Assembly (NCBI RefSeq): GCF_004114955.1
Contig: NZ_CP030053.1
Coordinates: forward strand, 4,340,001 to 4,404,000
DNA: 64,000 bases
DNA from: Bradyrhizobium guangzhouense
GTDB lineage: Bacteria; Pseudomonadota; Alphaproteobacteria; Rhizobiales; Xanthobacteraceae
Direction: 5' to 3'
The notes under the pieces are model-generated. The model made no database searches. It was not told the DNA's origin and saw nothing but the letters and a program-made list of their open reading frames with translations. Each line of letters starts with the position of its first letter. The first letter of the stretch is position 1. Positions 17,612 to 28,083 of this stretch are shown here, one piece after another. The translations under genes were made by a program, and so were the position numbers.

Positions 17612-19105
17612 ATGCAGCGCGCGTCAGACGCCCCCGACCTAGATTACGGCTCAATCGGCACATTGCAGAGCGCTTTGGTCGCGCAAAAACTATCGGCATC
17701 GGAGCTGCTCGCACACACGATTGCGCGCATCGAGGCGCTGGACGGGGACATCAATGCGGTCGTCGTTCGCGACTTCGATCGCGCCAGAGAGGCCGCACGT
17801 GCTGCCGACGCCGCACTCGCCCGCGGCGAGCGAGGTCCCCTCCTCGGCATCCCCGTGACCCTGAAGGAACCCTTCAACGTCGCGGGCCTGCCGACAACGT
17901 GGGGCTTTCCGCATTTCCGGGATTTCCAACCGGCGGAGGATGCGCTGCTCGTCTCCCGATTGAAGGCGGCCGGCGCGATCATCATCGGCAAAACCAATAT
18001 CCCGATCGGGCTGCGGGATTTCCAGAGCTACAACGAGATCTACGGGACCACGAAGAACCCGTGGGACCTCGGCCGTTCTCCCGGCGGCTCCTCGGGCGGA
18101 TGCGCCGCGGCGCTGGCGGCGGGATTCGGGCCGCTCTCGATCGGCTCGGACATCGGCGGTTCGATCCGCGTGCCGGCACATTTCTGCGGCGTATTCGGAC
18201 ACAAGCCGAGCCTCGGCCTGGTCCCGCTGCGAGGCTACAGCCTTCCGCCGGCACCACCCGTCCCGGGCCAGGGCGATCTTGCCGTCGTCGGGCCCATGGC
18301 GCGCACCGCCTCCGACCTCGGGCTGGCGCTCGACGTGATTGCCGGGCCCGACGAGGCCCGCGACGGCATCGGCTATCGCCTCGCCTTGCCGGCCTCCCGG
18401 CACGACAGTCTCAGGGATTTCAGGATCCTCGTCATCGATACCCATCCGTTGATGCCAACGGGCGAGGCCGTGCGTACGGCGATCGTCGGACTGGCCGAGC
18501 GACTCGATAAGGCAGGCGCACGGGTCTCGCGATCGAGCACCGCGCTGCCCGATCTTGCGGACTCGGCACGCCTCTACATGAAGCTGTTGAACGCAGCGCG
18601 CAGTCCGCGCCTGACACCGGAAGCCCTGACCGAAGCCCAGGAATTGGCCGCTACGCTCGCGCCTGATGATCGCAGCCTGCAAGCCGAGCGCGCCCGCGGC
18701 TGGGGCATGATCCATCGCGACTGGCTCGCAGCCGATGCGATGCGCCTGCGACTGCAGGCGCAGTGGCACGGGCTATTCCGCGACTTCGACGCGGTGATCT
18801 ATCCGGCAGCGGCCGTACCGACCTTCCCGCATGATCATTCCGAGCCGTTCGATGCACGGCAGCTCGACATTGACGGCAAGGCCCATCCCTACGCCGACGC
18901 CTGCTTCGTCTGGGCTGATCCGGCATCGACCTGCGGATTGCCGGCGACCGCCGTTCCGATCGATCGGTCGCCGTCGGGCCTGCCGATCGGCGTTCAGATC
19001 ATCGGACCGCACCTGGAGGATCGCACGACGATCGCGCTTGCTGGATTGATCGAACGCGAGTTCGGCGGCTTCGTCCCGCCACCGTCGCTCGCCCGTCCAT
19101 CCTGA
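17612..19105 (+). CDS. Amidase signature family enzyme
   Basis: Hydrolyses a carboxamide C-N bond with a Ser-cisSer-Lys triad. All three parts are visible: Lys in GIPVTLKEPFNV (about residue 89), cis-Ser in RSPGGSSGGCAAAL (about 164) and the nucleophile Ser in SIGSDIGGSIRVPAHFCGVFGHKPS (about 188). 497 aa, normal for the family; GGAG eight bases before the ATG supports the start. The C-terminus has the usual GLPIGVQIIGPHLED segment. It is not GatA-like enough to be the glutamyl-tRNA amidotransferase subunit, since no GatB or GatC adjoins. It is convergent with the four-carbon acid operon; a shared pathway is possible but unproven. Confidence 0.92.
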   Translation: MQRASDAPDLDYGSIGTLQSALVAQKLSASELLAHTIARIEALDGDINAVVVRDFDRAREAARAADAALARGERGPLLGIPVTLKEPFNVAGLPTTWGFPHFRDFQPAEDALLVSRLKAAGAIIIGKTNIPIGLRDFQSYNEIYGTTKNPWDLGRSPGGSSGGCAAALAAGFGPLSIGSDIGGSIRVPAHFCGVFGHKPSLGLVPLRGYSLPPAPPVPGQGDLAVVGPMARTASDLGLALDVIAGPDEARDGIGYRLALPASRHDSLRDFRILVIDTHPLMPTGEAVRTAIVGLAERLDKAGARVSRSSTALPDLADSARLYMKLLNAARSPRLTPEALTEAQELAATLAPDDRSLQAERARGWGMIHRDWLAADAMRLRLQAQWHGLFRDFDAVIYPAAAVPTFPHDHSEPFDARQLDIDGKAHPYADACFVWADPASTCGLPATAVPIDRSPSGLPIGVQIIGPHLEDRTTIALAGLIEREFGGFVPPPSLARPS

Positions 19106-19116
19106 TGCGGAGACGC

Positions 19117-20247
19117 CTAGAACGCGACCTCGTACATGCCAAGGATCGCATCCCGGCTGAGGTCGCGCGGGTTGTTGTCGAGCAGGCGCCTGATAGCATG
19201 CGCCTCGTCGGCCATGACGCCAAGATCGTTCCTGGGCACGCCCAGCGCCGACAGCCGCATCTCGACGCCGAGATTCTTGCAGAATGCATAGGTGGCATCG
19301 AATGCGTGCTTCGGATCGTTCTGCTCGGGCAGACCTAGCGCGCGCAGCACCGCGACCGTCTTCTCTTCCGCCGCCGGCATGTTGAACGCGAGCGTGTGCG
19401 GGAAGATCATCGCGCAGGCAAGACCATGCGCGATGTGATGCCGAGTGCCGAGCGGATAGGCCACGGCATGACCGGCGGTAGTGTTCACCGGCCCGAGGCA
19501 ATAGCCGCCATACAGCGAGGCCAGCGAGAGACCGGCGCGCGCCTCGCGATCACCGCCATCGGCCACCGCGCGCTCGAGGTAGCGGCCGACCAGGCGCGCG
19601 CCTTCGAGCGCGTAGAGATCGATCGTCGGGTGCGCCTTACGGCTGGTATAGGCCTCGACGCAATGCGCCAACGCATCGACGCCGGTGGCGGCCGTGATCT
19701 CTTTCGGCACGGTCATCGTCAGATCGGGGTCGACGATGGCGATGTCGGCCAGCATGAAGCGGCTCTGCACCGCCAACTTGTTCTGGCTGACGGGATCAGT
19801 GACCAGCGCACGGGTGCCGGCCTCACTACCGGTGCCCGAGGTGGTCGGGATCTGCATCAGCGCGACGCTGCGGCCGGCGACCTTCTCCGGTCCGACGATA
19901 TCGGCAAAGGGCACATCCGACGTGCACATCACCGCGACCAGCTTGGCGAGATCCATCGCGCTGCCGCCGCCGAAGCCGACGACGAGATCGGGCCTGATCT
20001 CTTTCGCCATCGCCACGGCCTTCTCCAGATTGGGCAGGTCCGGCTCCGGCTCGACCTCGCCGAACACCTTCACTGTACCGGGCAGCGCCAGCGTGTCGAC
20101 GCGGCGCGCATTGAAGGGGTCGGAGATGACCAGTGGTCGCTTGGCCCCGATCCGCTCGGCGAAGCGCGCGGCCGCGGTGATCGTGCCATTGCCGAACTCC
20201 AGGATGGTTGGGCGGAGGATTTCGATGGGCGTGAAGGCGTTGGTCAT
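19117..20247 (-). CDS. Iron-containing alcohol dehydrogenase family protein
   Basis: 376 aa NAD(P)-dependent oxidoreductase of the Fe-ADH/maleylacetate reductase superfamily. It has a nucleotide-binding GGGSAMDLAK motif at about residue 95, IPTTSGTGSEA, and metal ligands in DALAHCVEAYTS and in HHIAHGLACAMIFPHTLAFN. The start at 20247 is taken because the frame upstream overlaps the previous gene's end. It lies 16 bp after the PdxA2 gene and is the last gene of the IclR-divergent operon. Its job is probably to reduce or oxidise a short-chain aldehyde, keto acid or hydroxy acid in that pathway. The exact substrate is not visible. Confidence 0.9.
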   Translation of the reverse strand: MTNAFTPIEILRPTILEFGNGTITAAARFAERIGAKRPLVISDPFNARRVDTLALPGTVKVFGEVEPEPDLPNLEKAVAMAKEIRPDLVVGFGGGSAMDLAKLVAVMCTSDVPFADIVGPEKVAGRSVALMQIPTTSGTGSEAGTRALVTDPVSQNKLAVQSRFMLADIAIVDPDLTMTVPKEITAATGVDALAHCVEAYTSRKAHPTIDLYALEGARLVGRYLERAVADGGDREARAGLSLASLYGGYCLGPVNTTAGHAVAYPLGTRHHIAHGLACAMIFPHTLAFNMPAAEEKTVAVLRALGLPEQNDPKHAFDATYAFCKNLGVEMRLSALGVPRNDLGVMADEAHAIRRLLDNNPRDLSRDAILGMYEVAF

Positions 20248-20263
20248 CTCAGGCTCGTTACAG

Positions 20264-21288
<1,025 letters not shown>

Positions 21289-21292
<4 letters not shown>

Positions 21293-22419
21293 GTCGGACT
21301 CTCCAAGTTGAGGAAATGATTGTCCCGCAGCAGGTCGCGCCACAGATCGCGCGCACCGAACGCCCCGGATTTCGAGATGACATCGACGCCGGACCAGCGG
21401 CCGCCTTGCAGCGTCGAGCGCGGCAAGCCCGGCACGATGCGACCCGTGACCTGGAGCGCACGCGCACCGAGGGCAAGGCATACGGCCTTCAACGTCTCGC
21501 CGCCAGCAACGATCAGGGTTCCCGGTGGATCGAGCGATGCGATCAGCGTCGTCAATTCATGCGCGATGCGCCGCGCCGCTTCGGAACGCGCGAGGCCCTC
21601 GGGGAGCGTGAATTTCACCAGGGCCACACCCTCATCCGTCAGTTTGCGCTGAACATCGGCGCCGCCCTCGCCTTCAGCCAACGCAATGGTAGCCTCGCCA
21701 CACGCCGCAAGCTGAGACGCTGACGTCGCTTGATCGGAACCGAACAAGCCCAGCACCGGTCGCTTCAGGATCGACGGTGCGACAGAAACATGATTGCGCG
21801 CGAGCGCACCGGCCAAACCGCCGCTGCCGCACCAGAGTACAGGTCCTGGCATGCGCCGGGCCATTTCGACGACGCGATCGAGATCGAAGTCGCTCTCGGC
21901 ATCGAACACCTGAACGCCGCCTTCCGACAGCGTGTCGGAGCTGCCTCGCCGTGCCGCGATGCCTTCCTGCCCGAGCTGATCCAGCAGATTTTCGCCGATC
22001 CGATGCCAGTCGCCCTGCACGGTGCGCGCATATTGCTGGCCCTCGATTGTGCGGCGTCCCTGATAATCGAAAGCAGGTGCGACGACGCAAGACGCCCAAT
22101 GGCCGGTGTTCAGGCAAGCGCCGAGCTCGGCCGCCCACGCGCCGCGAAGCAGGCTGTCGACTTTCTTGTAGGCGATCTCTCCGTCCTGAAGCAGTGGCGC
22201 CAGCCGGGTGACGATCTCGACGCTCGCGGCCTTCGAACGCTCGCGGGTGCCGCTGTCGATCGCAAGGCTCAGGGAGGTCGACGTCGCCGGCGGTTCTCCC
22301 CAGACGACGTCGAACGGGCCGCACAGGCCGACGAACTCCGCCGCGGTGTCGAGCGCACCGGTGAGATCGTCGGCAAGCATACGGACGCTGGTCAACGCAT
22401 CTCCGAAAGATTCGGACAT
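21289..22419 (-). CDS. Four-carbon acid sugar kinase (DUF1537 family)
   Basis: 376 aa. The N-terminal substrate domain begins with MLADDLTGALDTAAEF (about residues 14-29). The C-terminal nucleotide-binding domain carries LIVAGGETLKAVCLALG, a PGLPRST segment and the terminal SKSGAFG motif. The family phosphorylates the terminal hydroxyl of four-carbon sugar acids such as D-threonate, L-threonate or D-erythronate. It overlaps the PdxA2 gene by 4 bases and follows the DapA-like gene after 28 bp, so it sits in the middle of the operon. The start at 22419 (MSESFGDAL) is preferred over an Arg-rich upstream extension. Confidence 0.9.
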
Positions 22420-22447
22420 CGGATCGCCTCGTCGTGCGCGTCCGCCT

Positions 22448-23383
22448 CTAAGCCGCTTTTGCGGATGCCGCGGCACTCGCGAGCAACTCTTTCATTTGAG
22501 CGGCCGGCAGGGTCTCAAGCGGCGGCCGCAGGCGCTGCCAGCCGGCGTGACCGGTGCGCTCGGCCATCAGGGCCTTGAGCGAAGGCATCTGTGCGAAGCG
22601 CGAGACCAGCTCGCGCGCCTTCACGATGCGCGCCTGCGCTGCGGCAAGGTTTGCGTCGTCGTCGCTGTCGCGGAAATGTTTGAAGACATAGGCAAGATCG
22701 CGCGCGACGAGATTCGAGGTCGCGGTGATGCAGCCCGCGCCGCCCTTGCGTAGCAACGGCAGCAGCAGCGGGTCGGCCCCGGTCAGCACCGCAAAGCCGG
22801 GGAAACGCTCGACCATCGCGGTCATGTTGGCAAAATCACCCGAGGAATCCTTGATGCCGACTATGGTCGCCGGAAAGGCCTTGCGCAGCCGCTCGATCAG
22901 CGCGTGCGAAATCGGCTGCATCGACATCTGCGGGATGTGATAGAGTACGATCTTGAGCCGGGGATCGCCGATGCGCTGGATGATCTCGCTGTAGGCGGCA
23001 TAGACGCCGTCATCGCTGACGTTCTTGTAATAGAACGGCGGCAGCATCACCACGGTCTCGACGCCGACCGACAGCGCATGGCGCGTCAGCACGACGGTCT
23101 CGGTGAAGGCAGCGACGCCGGTGCCCGGCAGCAACTGGTTCGGCTTGACGCCGCCGACGACCACGGCCTCCAGCAGCGCAGTGCGCTCGGCGACCGAGAA
23201 AGAGTTGGCCTCCCCCGTCGTGCCCAGCATCGCGATGGCATCGCAGCCTTCGTCCAGCAGGTAGCGACAATGCGCGATGAAGCACGCGTGATCAGGCGCG
23301 AGCTCGGCGTCGAGCGGCGTCAGCGCGGCGGAGAACACGCCATGTGGGTGCAAGGATTGGGGATGCAGCGATGATGTCGACAA
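22448..23383 (-). CDS. Dihydrodipicolinate synthase (DapA) family aldolase/lyase
   Basis: 311 aa class I aldolase-fold enzyme. The Schiff-base lysine is in VGIKDSSGDFANM (about residue 170), the catalytic tyrosine in VLYHIPQMS and the carboxylate-binding loop in LGTTGEANSFSV. Members act on pyruvate-type substrates or dehydrate sugar acids. An extra copy in a sugar-acid operon is more likely a catabolic lyase than the lysine-pathway DapA. It is the first gene of the operon, starting about 120 bp from the divergent IclR gene with the TGTTCG-N5-CGAACA repeat between them. The substrate is unknown. Confidence 0.9.
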   Translation of the reverse strand: MSTSSLHPQSLHPHGVFSAALTPLDAELAPDHACFIAHCRYLLDEGCDAIAMLGTTGEANSFSVAERTALLEAVVVGGVKPNQLLPGTGVAAFTETVVLTRHALSVGVETVVMLPPFYYKNVSDDGVYAAYSEIIQRIGDPRLKIVLYHIPQMSMQPISHALIERLRKAFPATIVGIKDSSGDFANMTAMVERFPGFAVLTGADPLLLPLLRKGGAGCITATSNLVARDLAYVFKHFRDSDDDANLAAAQARIVKARELVSRFAQMPSLKALMAERTGHAGWQRLRPPLETLPAAQMKELLASAAASAKAA

Positions 23384-23410
23384 AGCTTCCTCCGATCATC
23401 AGATCTATGT

Positions 23411-23427
23411 TGTTCGGAATGCGAACA
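23411..23427. promoter_or_regulatory. TGTTCG-GAATG-CGAACA operator of the IclR-controlled operon
   Basis: Perfect 6-bp arms with a 5-bp centre, 27 bp before the DapA-like start and 62 bp before the IclR start. IclR-type regulators bind short palindromes of this kind in divergent promoters. Confidence 0.6.
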
Positions 23428-23489
23428 TTTGTTATAATCTGTCCTGTTGGTAAGAGCAGGCTGCCGCGGCGTCAAGGGCCGTAGCTGTC

Positions 23490-24380
23490 ATGACAGGGCA
23501 TTCAAGTATGGCCAAGGTCGAAAAGAAGGCGGCGAAGCGTGCAGCGGAAGCGGCTGCGAAAACGCCCGAGCCCAAGAATCCCAAAGACAATCCCAAGAAC
23601 AATCCAAAGAATTACGTCGCTTCCGTCGGCAAGGCCTTTGCCGTGCTCAGGAGTTTCACCAGCGAGGCCTTCGAGCTGACATTGAGCGAAGTTGCCGCGC
23701 GCGCCGATCTCGACCGCGGCACCGCGTTCCGGCTGATCCAGACCCTGATCGAGCTCGGCTATCTCCAGGCGGTGCCGCAGAGCCGCCGGTTCCGTCTCGG
23801 CGTTGCCTGCCTCGACCTCGGTTACACCGTGCTGTCGCACGGATCATTACGAAACATCGTCGAGCCGCTGCTGCGCGATCTCGTGCCCGAGGTCGGCGAT
23901 GCCGCCTCGCTCGGTATCCTCGATAACGGTGACGTGATTTATCTCGCACGGGTCAGTGCGGGCCTCGACCGCTACAAAATGGATCGCCGGCCGGGCACGC
24001 GCATCCCGGCCTACAGTGCGGCGCTGGGTCATGCCATGCTGGCGCACCTTCCGCGCGAGGAGCAGATCCGGCGGCTGGAGTCACGCCCCCGCGTCAAGCT
24101 GTCGGAGCGGACGCTGACCGATCTCGATGCCCTGCTCGCCCGGCTCGACCAGGTGAAGAAGAAAGGCCATGCCGTCTCCGACGGCGAGAACGCCTATGGT
24201 CTTCGTACGCTGGCGACGCCGATCCTGGACGCCCAGGGTTCTGTCATCGCCGGACTGAGTGTCACGGTGGATGCGATGCGCATGGACATGCCGACCTTCC
24301 GCGACCAGGCGCTGCCCAGGTTGATGCAGCTGACGGGCAAAGTGCAGGAGCTCGCGATCAAGTCGGGACTGTTGAGCTGA
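23490..24380 (+). CDS. IclR family transcriptional regulator
   Basis: 296 aa. A charged, repetitive Lys/Asn/Pro-rich leader (residues 1-40, including KNPKDNPKNNPKN) precedes the winged helix-turn-helix (VGKAFAVLRSF, LTLSEVAARADLDRGTAFRLIQTLIELGYL). The IclR effector-binding domain follows (LGILDNGDVIYLARV, PAYSAALGHAMLAHLP, SDGENAYGLRTLATPI). Start 23490, or 23508 (MAKVEKK), both plausible. It is divergent from the DapA/DUF1537/PdxA2/Fe-ADH operon and is its obvious local regulator. The effector is probably the pathway substrate or an intermediate. Confidence 0.92.
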   Translation: MTGHSSMAKVEKKAAKRAAEAAAKTPEPKNPKDNPKNNPKNYVASVGKAFAVLRSFTSEAFELTLSEVAARADLDRGTAFRLIQTLIELGYLQAVPQSRRFRLGVACLDLGYTVLSHGSLRNIVEPLLRDLVPEVGDAASLGILDNGDVIYLARVSAGLDRYKMDRRPGTRIPAYSAALGHAMLAHLPREEQIRRLESRPRVKLSERTLTDLDALLARLDQVKKKGHAVSDGENAYGLRTLATPILDAQGSVIAGLSVTVDAMRMDMPTFRDQALPRLMQLTGKVQELAIKSGLLS

Positions 24381-24415
24381 CCGCGTCTCCTGCCGAGACG
24401 CGATCTTGGCGGCGG

Positions 24416-24619
24416 CTATTCCGGGACGAGCGTCGCGAGACCGGCCTCGATGATGGTGATTTCCTCGCTGACCTGCGCGATGGCCTGCTTGGGGTCGACA
24501 CCGGTCACGGCCACCAATTGCCGCAGCAGGTCCTGGCGATGGGTCAAAATACCTTCCAGCGCGTCGCGATCGTTCAATCTCACATAGCCTTCAACGATCA
24601 ATTCAACGGAACGGGACAT
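24416..24619 (-). CDS. Small hypothetical protein (67 aa)
   Basis: No recognised family. The start at 24619 gives MSRSVELIVEGYVRLNDRDALEGILTHRQDLL; the frame extends upstream but with Arg/Ser-rich, non-protein-like sequence. The predicted product is soluble, largely helical and acidic (VSEEITIIEAG). It lies 118 bp downstream of the RNase Z gene on the same strand. In length and character it resembles the 79-residue protein at 5421-5660. Confidence 0.6.
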   Translation of the reverse strand: MSRSVELIVEGYVRLNDRDALEGILTHRQDLLRQLVAVTGVDPKQAIAQVSEEITIIEAGLATLVPE

Positions 24620-24737
24620 AAGTACTCTCAATACAAGCTGATTTCTGATCCCCGAAAATATCGCGCTGACGCGCGGTTGCGGCGATGAAGTCGCGTCAAC
24701 CTTGACAGGTAAGATTAATGGCCGTGCAACGCACTGC

Positions 24738-25643
24738 CTAAACAGCGATACGATCCAGGTCAGCAGCGATCCTGACGCTCGGAAAGATCGTTGCGGCCTC
24801 CGCCAGAATCTCGTCGTCCTCATAGCGACCCGAGAGATGGGTCAGCACGAGCTGCCGGACATTGTTGGCGGCTGCGAACCGGGCCGCCTCTGCTGCCGTG
24901 AGATGGCCGTAGTCTCGCGCCGTCGGCACATCGCGATCCAGGAACGTCGCCTCGATCACAAGTAGATCGGCATCCGCGACATGCCTCGAAAGTCCCTCGG
25001 TGGTCTCGGTGTCGCCGATCACGACCAGCTTTTTGCCGCCGCTCGGCGGCCCCAGAACGTCCTCCGGATCGATCGTCCGGCCGCCTTCAATGCTGATCGG
25101 CCGACCTGCAGCCAGCTCGCCGCGCAGCGGTCCATCGGGCACATCAAGCGCTGAGAGGCGATCGGACAACAGATGGCGGCGCGCCGGGCTTTGGAATGAG
25201 AACCCAAAGCTGTCGGTGTCGCGATGACGGACCGGAAAGCAGTCGATGGTGAAGTCGCCGGCGTCGACGGCCTGCCCTTCCGACAGCGGCGCGAACTGCA
25301 CGGAGATCGGCGCCCGCCCCTCGCCCCAGAGTCCGGCGAGCATGCGGATCACGATATCGAGCGTCCCCGGGCCGCCATGGATGGTCATCACGTCGGACGC
25401 CTGTCGCAGGCCCAGAGTCGAGAAGAGACCGGGAATGCCCAGCACGTGATCGAGATGACCATGCGTCAGCAGCATCCGATCGAGCCGCCGAAAGCCGGCG
25501 CCACTCCGCAGCAATTGGCGCTGCGTTCCTTCGCCACAATCGATCAGCATGCGCTTGCCCCCGGCCTCCAGCAGAAGCGCGGGGTGGTTGCGCTCAGCAG
25601 ACGGAACGCTTGCGGATGTGCCAAGGAACGTCAGGGCGAACAT
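24738..25643 (-). CDS. rnz: Ribonuclease Z (tRNA 3'-processing endonuclease)
   Basis: 301 aa metallo-beta-lactamase fold. It carries LIDCGEGTQRQLL and the zinc motif THGHLDH (about residues 60-66), then HRDTDSFGF, GDTETTEGL, an EATFLDRD segment and the later histidine in GHLTAAEAA / LTHLSGRY. These features, and the FLGTSASVPS start, are typical of ElaC/RNase Z rather than a generic hydrolase. It removes 3' trailers from tRNA precursors in the cytoplasm. The tRNA-Gln in this window encodes its CCA, so it would depend less on this enzyme. It is followed 48 bp away on the same strand by an unrelated ABM-domain gene. Confidence 0.92.
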   Translation of the reverse strand: MFALTFLGTSASVPSAERNHPALLLEAGGKRMLIDCGEGTQRQLLRSGAGFRRLDRMLLTHGHLDHVLGIPGLFSTLGLRQASDVMTIHGGPGTLDIVIRMLAGLWGEGRAPISVQFAPLSEGQAVDAGDFTIDCFPVRHRDTDSFGFSFQSPARRHLLSDRLSALDVPDGPLRGELAAGRPISIEGGRTIDPEDVLGPPSGGKKLVVIGDTETTEGLSRHVADADLLVIEATFLDRDVPTARDYGHLTAAEAARFAAANNVRQLVLTHLSGRYEDDEILAEAATIFPSVRIAADLDRIAV

Positions 25644-25691
25644 GGTGGTCGGTTGTCCAGCGGGTCGGCCGAGGCCTGCCCCCAGACGGCC

Positions 25692-26675
25692 TCACCGTCC
25701 CCAATGCCACGTGAGCAGCAGTGCGTATAGCCCCATTGACGCGGCGTAAAGCCCGACAAGCAGTGCATAGCCGGCGATCTGGCGACCAAACGTGGCCTTC
25801 GGCGTGACCCACCAATCGAGCGCCTTGAAGGCAGCTGGCACGAGCCACCAGCCGAGCAGCTGGGTGCTCACGAGATTGCCGACGAACAGCGACAGCCAGA
25901 TGGGCACACCGTGGCTATCGATCAATGGCCTGCTGATGAACGTGCCCCAGAGATAGACCACGGGATAAAGCACCAGGAGGACGATGAGATTGCTCTTCCA
26001 GATCAAGCCCGCACTTTGCTCCGGTGCCTGGGCCTTGCCGGCCGGGAACCAGAAATTGAAGCCATAGCTCGCACGCTTCACGTTCATGCCGGCGTTGAAG
26101 CGCGCGCCCTCCTTCAGCAGCTTCTGCCGCAAGGGCGAGTCGAGCCACGCATTGAGATTGGCATCGCTGTCGAACGAGAGGATGGCGATCCATTCGTCAT
26201 GCAGGCCGGGGATCGGCCGCTCGATCTTGTGACGCAAAAACCCTTTGAACTCGGCTTCGGCGGCCTGGATGCGTTGCTGCCATTTGAGGAAGGCATCCTC
26301 CAACCCGACAGGCACCTTGAAGGAGATGACGGCGGAAACGGCGCGGTCGCGCTCGACGCCGGTATCGGGCAGGATATGGACATCCTCCGAACCGACGAAA
26401 TGGCGCTGCACCTCCGCGATCAGCTTCGCCCGCACCTCGCTCTGGAGCCAGGCGCGCGCAGCGGCCGGACTTGCAAAGCGCACGATCGTCACCCAATCCA
26501 CATGCGCGGGCGGCTGCGGCGGCACCACTTCCTGGCCGAGGAAGCCGGGCCATGACTTGAGCACCTCGCCGACCTCGCCGTTCCAGCGCGCGAACGCGGC
26601 AAAGCCTTCGTCCGCAATCCGGCGCTGGATGACGAGGGCGACCGGCTGGCCGGCCTTATCGGATGTTCCGCTCAT
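25692..26675 (-). CDS. Antibiotic biosynthesis monooxygenase (ABM)-domain membrane protein
   Basis: 327 aa. Two ferredoxin-like ABM repeats are visible: residues about 10-95 (VALVIQRRIADEGFAAFARW, WPGFLGQEVVPP, WVTIVRFAS) and about 110-195 (SAVISFKVPVGLEDAFLKW, FKGFLRHKIERP, WIAILSFDSDANLNAWL). The C-terminal 110 residues form four hydrophobic helices (LIVLLVLYPVVYLWG, PIWLSLFVGNLVSTQLLGWW, GYALLVGLYAASMGLYALL). So it is a soluble ABM pair anchored in the inner membrane; the enzymatic activity is unknown. It lies between RNase Z and guanine deaminase on the same strand, 10 bp after the latter. Confidence 0.85.
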   Translation of the reverse strand: MSGTSDKAGQPVALVIQRRIADEGFAAFARWNGEVGEVLKSWPGFLGQEVVPPQPPAHVDWVTIVRFASPAAARAWLQSEVRAKLIAEVQRHFVGSEDVHILPDTGVERDRAVSAVISFKVPVGLEDAFLKWQQRIQAAEAEFKGFLRHKIERPIPGLHDEWIAILSFDSDANLNAWLDSPLRQKLLKEGARFNAGMNVKRASYGFNFWFPAGKAQAPEQSAGLIWKSNLIVLLVLYPVVYLWGTFISRPLIDSHGVPIWLSLFVGNLVSTQLLGWWLVPAAFKALDWWVTPKATFGRQIAGYALLVGLYAASMGLYALLLTWHWGR

Positions 26676-26685
26676 CGCGTCCGCA

Positions 26686-28083
26686 TTAGCTCTTCTTGTA
26701 GAGACGCTTGCCCATCACCCAGGTCTCGTCGACGCAGCGATCGTCGCCGACCATCATGACGGCGAACAGCATGCTCGCGGCCTCATCCATCGTGCGCGGA
26801 CCGGCGCCATCGGCGATCAGTGACTGGTGCCACGCTTGCGCGCTCTGGCCGCCATTCGGGTCGAGCGCGACGAAATCCGCCTCCTTGCCCGGCTCGAAAT
26901 TGCCGAGCTTGTCGTCGATATAGAGTCCTTCGGCGCCGCCCAGCGTGATCGACCAGAAGCCGCGATAGGGCGAGAGCTTGTTGCGTTCGGCTTCGGCGAG
27001 ATCCTTCCTCGTGGGATCGATGCTGCCGTCGAGCAGCGTGTTGTTGCACATGCCGACCTTGTAGGCATCGTCGAGCACGGAGATCATCGAGAAGCGGTTG
27101 CCGCCGCCGACGTCGGTGCCGAACGACATCTTCACGCGATGCTCCGGATCGGTGGCGCGGCCGAGGCGGAACAGGCCGCTACCGAGGAACAGGTTCGAGC
27201 ACGGACAGAACACCACCGCCGCGCCCTTCTTCGACATGCGGCGAAACTCGTTGTTGGAAAGGTAGACGCCGTGGCCGCCGGAGAATTTTGGACCGACCAG
27301 GTCGAACTTCTCATAGACGCCGAGATAGTCCTGGCAGTCGGGATGCTCGACCAGCACGCCGCTGCATTCGGCAGGGTTCTCGGAAATGTGGGTGTTGACC
27401 CAGCAGTCGGGATGTTCGTGCTTGAGACGCTGGCACGCCTTCAGCAGTTCCGGCGAGGCACCGAAGGCGAAGCGCGGCGTGATGGCATAGAGATTGCGGC
27501 CCTTGTTGTGATACTGCGCGATCAGCCGCTTGCTGTCGCGATAGAAATTCTCGGGCGTATCGATGAAATCGGCTGGCGCGTTGCGATCGATGCCGGTGAG
27601 GCCCGCGATGACGCGCATGTTGCGGCGGGCCGCTTCCTCGAACAGTTCTTCGGTCGAGACCGGCGAGGAGCTCGTGAACGCCTGGCACGTGGTGGTGCCG
27701 GAAGCGAGCAGCGCGTCGAGGAAACGCTTCACGCCCTCGCGCGCGTAGTTGCGATCGCGGTATTTGAGCTCTTCCGGATAGACCCACTTCTGCAGCCAGG
27801 GCAGCAGCTGCTCGCCATAGGCCCCTAGCACGCGGGTCTGCGGCAGATGGATGTGACCGTCGATGAAGCCCGGAACGACGATGCGGTCCTTGATGTGCGT
27901 GATCTCGACGCCCGGATGCGCGGCCGCGATCTTCTCGTAGGGACCGAACGCCTTGATGACGCCGTCGGTGACGACCATGAGGCCGTCCTGATGGAAGCGC
28001 GCTGCGGCCTGCTCGTTGCCGACGTGCTTCCAGGGATCGTCGACGAAGTCGAAGAACGTGCCGCGAATACCGACGGTGGTCAT
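26686..28083 (-). CDS. guaD: Guanine deaminase
   Basis: 465 aa amidohydrolase converting guanine to xanthine. Zinc and substrate residues are present: PGFIDGHIHLPQT, the arginine in FAFGAS context, THISENPAEC, the GGHGVYLS histidine and SFGTDVGGG. It begins GIRGTFFDF, typical of bacterial GuaD. The start at 28083 overlaps the MFS gene stop by 4 bases (ATGA), so the transporter and enzyme are translationally coupled; the frame open further upstream is inside the MFS gene. Together they suggest purine salvage or nitrogen scavenging. The cluster continues into the ABM-domain gene 10 bp later. Confidence 0.95.
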   Translation of the reverse strand: MTTVGIRGTFFDFVDDPWKHVGNEQAAARFHQDGLMVVTDGVIKAFGPYEKIAAAHPGVEITHIKDRIVVPGFIDGHIHLPQTRVLGAYGEQLLPWLQKWVYPEELKYRDRNYAREGVKRFLDALLASGTTTCQAFTSSSPVSTEELFEEAARRNMRVIAGLTGIDRNAPADFIDTPENFYRDSKRLIAQYHNKGRNLYAITPRFAFGASPELLKACQRLKHEHPDCWVNTHISENPAECSGVLVEHPDCQDYLGVYEKFDLVGPKFSGGHGVYLSNNEFRRMSKKGAAVVFCPCSNLFLGSGLFRLGRATDPEHRVKMSFGTDVGGGNRFSMISVLDDAYKVGMCNNTLLDGSIDPTRKDLAEAERNKLSPYRGFWSITLGGAEGLYIDDKLGNFEPGKEADFVALDPNGGQSAQAWHQSLIADGAGPRTMDEAASMLFAVMMVGDDRCVDETWVMGKRLYKKS